Below are positions 62,001 to 64,000 of a stretch of 64,000 bases of DNA, one piece after another. The first letter of the stretch is position 1. The number at the start of each line of letters is the position of its first letter. The position numbers and the translations under genes were made by a program. Below the pieces are notes generated by a model, which was given only the letters and a program-made list of their open reading frames with translations, made no database searches and was not told where the DNA came from. The stretch is from Ruminococcaceae bacterium D5 (GTDB lineage Bacteria; Bacillota; Clostridia; Oscillospirales; Ruminococcaceae): contig FORK01000012.1 in NCBI GenBank assembly GCA_900113995.1, forward strand, positions 37,010 to 101,009. The letters are read 5' to 3'.

Positions 62001-64000
62001 AGCTGACCATGACCTATGGTGAGGCGCAGGCCATCACTGTGACCGCTGACAACGGCAGCTGGACCTACGACGGCAACGCCCACGCTCAGGACAGCTATAC
62101 CGTCAAAATCGGCGACGGTAAGCCGCAGCCGGTCGGCGCGGCTGGCGTTTATACCTTCGCGAACGGCGACGTTCTGACGGTTGTCGTGGAAGGCAGCGTC
62201 ACCAATGTGGCCGAGGGAGAGGTTACGAATGCCATTACCAGTCTGACCATCACCAATCAGGGCGAGGATGTCAGCGGGGCTTACTCCATCACCCGAAACA
62301 ACGGAACCCTGAAGATCAACCCGAAGGCAGTGAGGGTCATCGCGGCCAGCGAAGCCTTTAAGTACGATGGCAAGGCGCACAGCAACGCCGGCTATACGGC
62401 GGAAGGGCTGGTAGGCTCCGACGCGATCAGCGCGGTGGTTGAGGGCAGCATCACCTATCCGAGCCAGAGCCCGGTGGATAATGTCCTGAAGAGCTACGAG
62501 TTTACGTCGGGTACTGCTGGAAACTACAGTGTTACCACTGAGAACGGCACCCTGACGATGAGCTATGCGGATGCGGTGGAGATCACCGTGACGGCCGGCA
62601 GCAAGAGCTGGACCTATGACGGCAACGCCCACAGCCAGGACAGCTATACCCTCAAGATTGGCAATGGCGCCCCGATTCCGGTCGGCGCGGACGGCATTTA
62701 TACCTTCGAAAACGGCGATGTCCTGACGGTGGAGATCACCGGCAGCGTGACCAATGTGGCTGAGGGTACGGTTGCAAACACCATTTCCAGCCTGACCATC
62801 ACCAACGGTACCGTGGATGTCAGTGGGGCTTATGCGGTCACACGCAGCAACGGAACCCTGAAGATTAACCCGAAGACGGTGACAATCAAAGCCGCGGACG
62901 ACGATTTCACCTATGACGGCAGTGCGCACAGCAACGCCAACTATACGGTGACCGGCCTTGTCGGCAGCGACGCGGTTACCGCGACGGTTGCGGGCAGCAT
63001 CACCTACCCGAGCCAGAGCCCCGTCAAGAACGAGGTTACCGGCCATACCTTTACTGCGGGCAGCGCAGACAACTACACTGTCAGCTATACGGATGGACAG
63101 CTGACCATGACCTATGGTGCGGCGCAGGCCATCACCGTGACGGCCGACAATAAGAGCTGGACCTACGACGGCAACGCCCACAGCCAGGACAGCTATACCC
63201 TCAAGATTGGCAATGATGCTCCGATTTCGGTCGGCGCAGACGGCGTTTATACCTTCGCGAACGGCGACGTACTGACGGTGGAGATCACCGGCAGCGTGAC
63301 CAATGTAGCCGAGGGCACCGTTGCGAATACCGTCGCCAGCCTGACGATCACCAACGGAGCTGAGGACGTCAGTGCGGCTTATGCGGTTACGCGGAACAAC
63401 GGCACCCTGAAAATCGACCCCAAAGCGGTGACGATTACCGCAAAGAGCAAAGAGTTCGAATATGATGGACAGCCGCACAGTTATGCTTCTTACAGCGTGA
63501 ACGGCCTTGTGGGCGATGATGAGATCAGCGCAACAGTCACAGGTTCCATCACCTACCCGAGCGAAAGCCCTGTGGCGAATCAGGTTACTGCCTACACCTT
63601 TGTCAAGGGAGCAGCCAGCAATTATACTGTCGAATATGCGGATGGCACTCTGACGATGGTTCCTTCTACTACCGAGGTCACCGTAACGATCACCGGCAAC
63701 CATGACAGCAGAGTCTATAATACCAGCGAGCAGAGCGTGACCGGCTTCACGACCGACGTGGGAACAAAGGCAATCAGCGTGGTGCTGGCCGATGGCTCCG
63801 AAGCAGTTGCGAAAGGCACAGACGTTGGCAACTACAAGATGGGCCTGACCGAGGACGACTTCGTGGTCACCTCTGATAACTACGGCAACATCAAGGTTGT
63901 TGTGGTGGACGGCTACCTGGATATCACCCCGGTTACCGACGAGGTCACTGTTACCATCACCGGCAACCATGACAGCAGAGTCTATAATACCAGCGAGCAG
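59000..64000 (+). CDS. Giant secreted repeat protein (InlB B-repeats plus MBG-type repeats), partial
   Basis: The frame is open from ATG 59000 to the window end: at least 1667 residues, C-terminus missing. Signal peptide at 1-30 ending ASVLA. Residues 45-830 hold several Flg_new/InlB B-type repeats, recognisable by G(Y/H)xFxGW and LYAxW (for example GYTFGGWTRNGS), and a MucBP-like stretch near 270. From about 830, alternating MBG-like domains follow: type A with WTYDGNAHSQDSY and type B with FTYDGSAHSNANY and SITYPSQSP, then a third type with GNHDSRVYNTSEQ. It is expected to be anchored at the cell wall by a missing C-terminal signal. Role probably adhesion or surface coat; inference. Confidence 0.9.
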   Translation, partial: MKKSWQRLGSAFLAFLMVFTMLPASVLADSGTAAGDSLNVSGTPAVRSVINPGTDSSSYQTYRFYVEGTLVDTQVVKTGDTLYAPATPAKEGHKFLGWSQSQSGGSYFTAFGAQTVTADGEVNLYADFAKVYYVFFMDTRGRVYATKEGTTGDSIAADVTFPVNADQAITGWYTEAGLTNRVESVTLGEANITLYPKVENGHWITYDSKGGSYVEPAFVAPSGVTVAPAAPSRPGYTFGGWTRNGSAFTFGGALSENIQLEASWRAGTNTAYTVIHWWENADNDQYAFHESENRTGASGAQTAASAKSYTGFTAQTITQQTIEGDGSTIVNVYYDRNEYSVKFYQYQSSGWSGSWNELTGLRITAKYGANISDQWPSSTSMIWGTTKGNRTGDSPYQSGIDTMPLNGDEFYYVNQSGKYTMSLKYYTEVLDGATGSDIVTYQGKRYRLDHTDSFKSDNTRWSTTAEDHYPITGFTYTNNLPDGSSFTNNGSNNYSVTFYYNRNDYSINFSNGGNVTHSEAKQYQADISGVSYTPTRPGGVPESYVFQGWYDNEMFAGDPYVFTGTMPANNIIVYAKWAAPTFTGTIHVTMAGSGAANIIEIPYGSTIDESTLVHEEIPAGFEWVSWALRTGSEGNYTYTPFNFDTRIYSDITLYPYYISTTAFTVSYDANGGSGAPADSKRYAQDSYAEIMASSGMTAPANKIFLSWNTESDGSGDTYYPKDKLHIGTENITLYAQWGDAPVPVSVSYHANYPDSTTADPYVVSGLRNNDQHTVLSLEGCGFAKAQADYEFLGWSTSESDTEAEYAVGAQIRLDNKGENHLYAIWKAKPVLVIMANSGSRPYDGTALTADGYKLTVNGGAAIEVGADGVHTFENGDVLSVVITGSQTDAGESANTVTSYTIQRGAAAVTGKYKVTTVNGKLEVTKKAVTITAATEAFTYDGSAHSDARYTVTGLVGSDKVTATVAGSITYPSQSPVKNEVTSHTFTAGRADNYTVSYADGQLTMTYGEAQAITVTADNGSWTYDGNAHAQDSYTVKIGDGKPQPVGAAGVYTFANGDVLTVVVEGSVTNVAEGEVTNAITSLTITNQGEDVSGAYSITRNNGTLKINPKAVRVIAASEAFKYDGKAHSNAGYTAEGLVGSDAISAVVEGSITYPSQSPVDNVLKSYEFTSGTAGNYSVTTENGTLTMSYADAVEITVTAGSKSWTYDGNAHSQDSYTLKIGNGAPIPVGADGIYTFENGDVLTVEITGSVTNVAEGTVANTISSLTITNGTVDVSGAYAVTRSNGTLKINPKTVTIKAADDDFTYDGSAHSNANYTVTGLVGSDAVTATVAGSITYPSQSPVKNEVTGHTFTAGSADNYTVSYTDGQLTMTYGAAQAITVTADNKSWTYDGNAHSQDSYTLKIGNDAPISVGADGVYTFANGDVLTVEITGSVTNVAEGTVANTVASLTITNGAEDVSAAYAVTRNNGTLKIDPKAVTITAKSKEFEYDGQPHSYASYSVNGLVGDDEISATVTGSITYPSESPVANQVTAYTFVKGAASNYTVEYADGTLTMVPSTTEVTVTITGNHDSRVYNTSEQSVTGFTTDVGTKAISVVLADGSEAVAKGTDVGNYKMGLTEDDFVVTSDNYGNIKVVVVDGYLDITPVTDEVTVTITGNHDSRVYNTSEQ
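61787..63660 (+). repeat. Exact 549-bp periodic repeats within the surface protein gene
   Basis: Corresponding codons recur at 62033, 62582 and 63131 (type A) and at 61787, 62336, 62885 and 63434 (type B), each exactly 549 bases apart, that is 183 codons. No indels separate the copies, though many single bases differ. A further, shorter unit (267-bp period: 63674 and 63941) begins before the window end. Confidence 0.9.

Noticed and set aside
60356..63970. A 1204-codon open frame on the minus strand inside the surface protein gene
   Set aside because: It mirrors the repeats of the real gene, has no ribosome site or family resemblance, and the forward frame has a signal peptide and known repeats.
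59000..64000. CRISPR array suspected from regular repeats
   Set aside because: The period is 549 bases and lies in a coding frame; no short repeats with spacers occur anywhere in the window.

Overview
The window looks like chromosomal DNA of a spore-forming, anaerobic, GC-rich member of the Clostridia (an Oscillospirales/Ruminococcaceae-like gut lineage is my best guess). The reasons are sporulation genes of the Firmicutes type (spo0A, spoIVB, spoIIAA-spoIIAB-sigF, a spoIVFA/spoIVFB-like pair), a CIRCE element, a T-box leader, sigma-A promoters with 17-18 base spacers, and butyrate-type beta-oxidation genes (thl-crt-hbd). No rRNA, CRISPR array, prophage or replication origin was seen.

Layout. 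1-6.9 kb: end of a flavoprotein gene, purB, secD-secF, a sugar-phosphate isomerase-like gene, a small unknown gene and nrdR. 6.9-10.5 kb: DUF4363 and DUF421 membrane proteins, spoIVB and spo0A. 10.5-11.25 kb: an IS200-type element with a frameshifted transposase; a second, gene-less copy of its right end lies at about 4.7-4.85 kb. 11.4-18.4 kb: a leftward cluster read as CNNM/CBS hemolysin-like protein, proB, proA, an unknown membrane protein and secA. 18.6-22.3 kb: uraA behind a leader-peptide attenuator, and htpG under a perfect CIRCE. 22.8-29.5 kb: EamA transporter, class B penicillin-binding protein, the spoIIA operon, a 48-bp perfect palindrome and a GlnK/GlnL-like two-component pair. 30-33.6 kb: a leftward three-gene operon of sodium symporter, ornithine-cyclodeaminase-like enzyme and opine dehydrogenase. 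33.8-36.7 kb: LytM/M50 pair, a YdcZ transporter, and two small membrane proteins behind a leader-peptide attenuator. 36.8-42.6 kb: HD-domain protein, a type IIA topoisomerase pair, a YbaK-type editing enzyme and a zincin. 43.1-49.2 kb: a promoter-leader-terminator unit, FmdE and a four-gene peptide/nickel-type ABC transporter. 49.2-56.8 kb: a Trp-type T-box with a TrpX-like binding protein, the thl-crt-hbd operon, a 2-hydroxyacid dehydrogenase and an NhaC antiporter. 57-64 kb: a short cis-prenyltransferase, tRNA-Thr, and a two-gene unit ending in a giant secreted repeat protein that runs off the window.

Two themes stand out. First, premature termination is used repeatedly: at least four units (uraA, the small membrane pair, fmdE, trpX) have a good promoter, a 100-300 nt leader and a terminator just ahead of the gene, and a fifth promoter-terminator unit precedes secD. 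Second, several intergenic spaces contain degenerate direct repeats. In two cases these are extra copies of the 3' end of the neighbouring gene, stop codon included.

Sporulation genes are scattered over about 27 kb and could supply much of one checkpoint: Spo0A entry, SpoIIAA/AB/SigF in the forespore, then SpoIVB acting on a SpoIVFA/FB-like complex. The most interesting functional candidates are the opine-dehydrogenase operon, the attenuated small-membrane-protein operon and the FmdE/ABC transporter unit with its leader RNA. Functions are assigned from family motifs read by eye; no database search was run.
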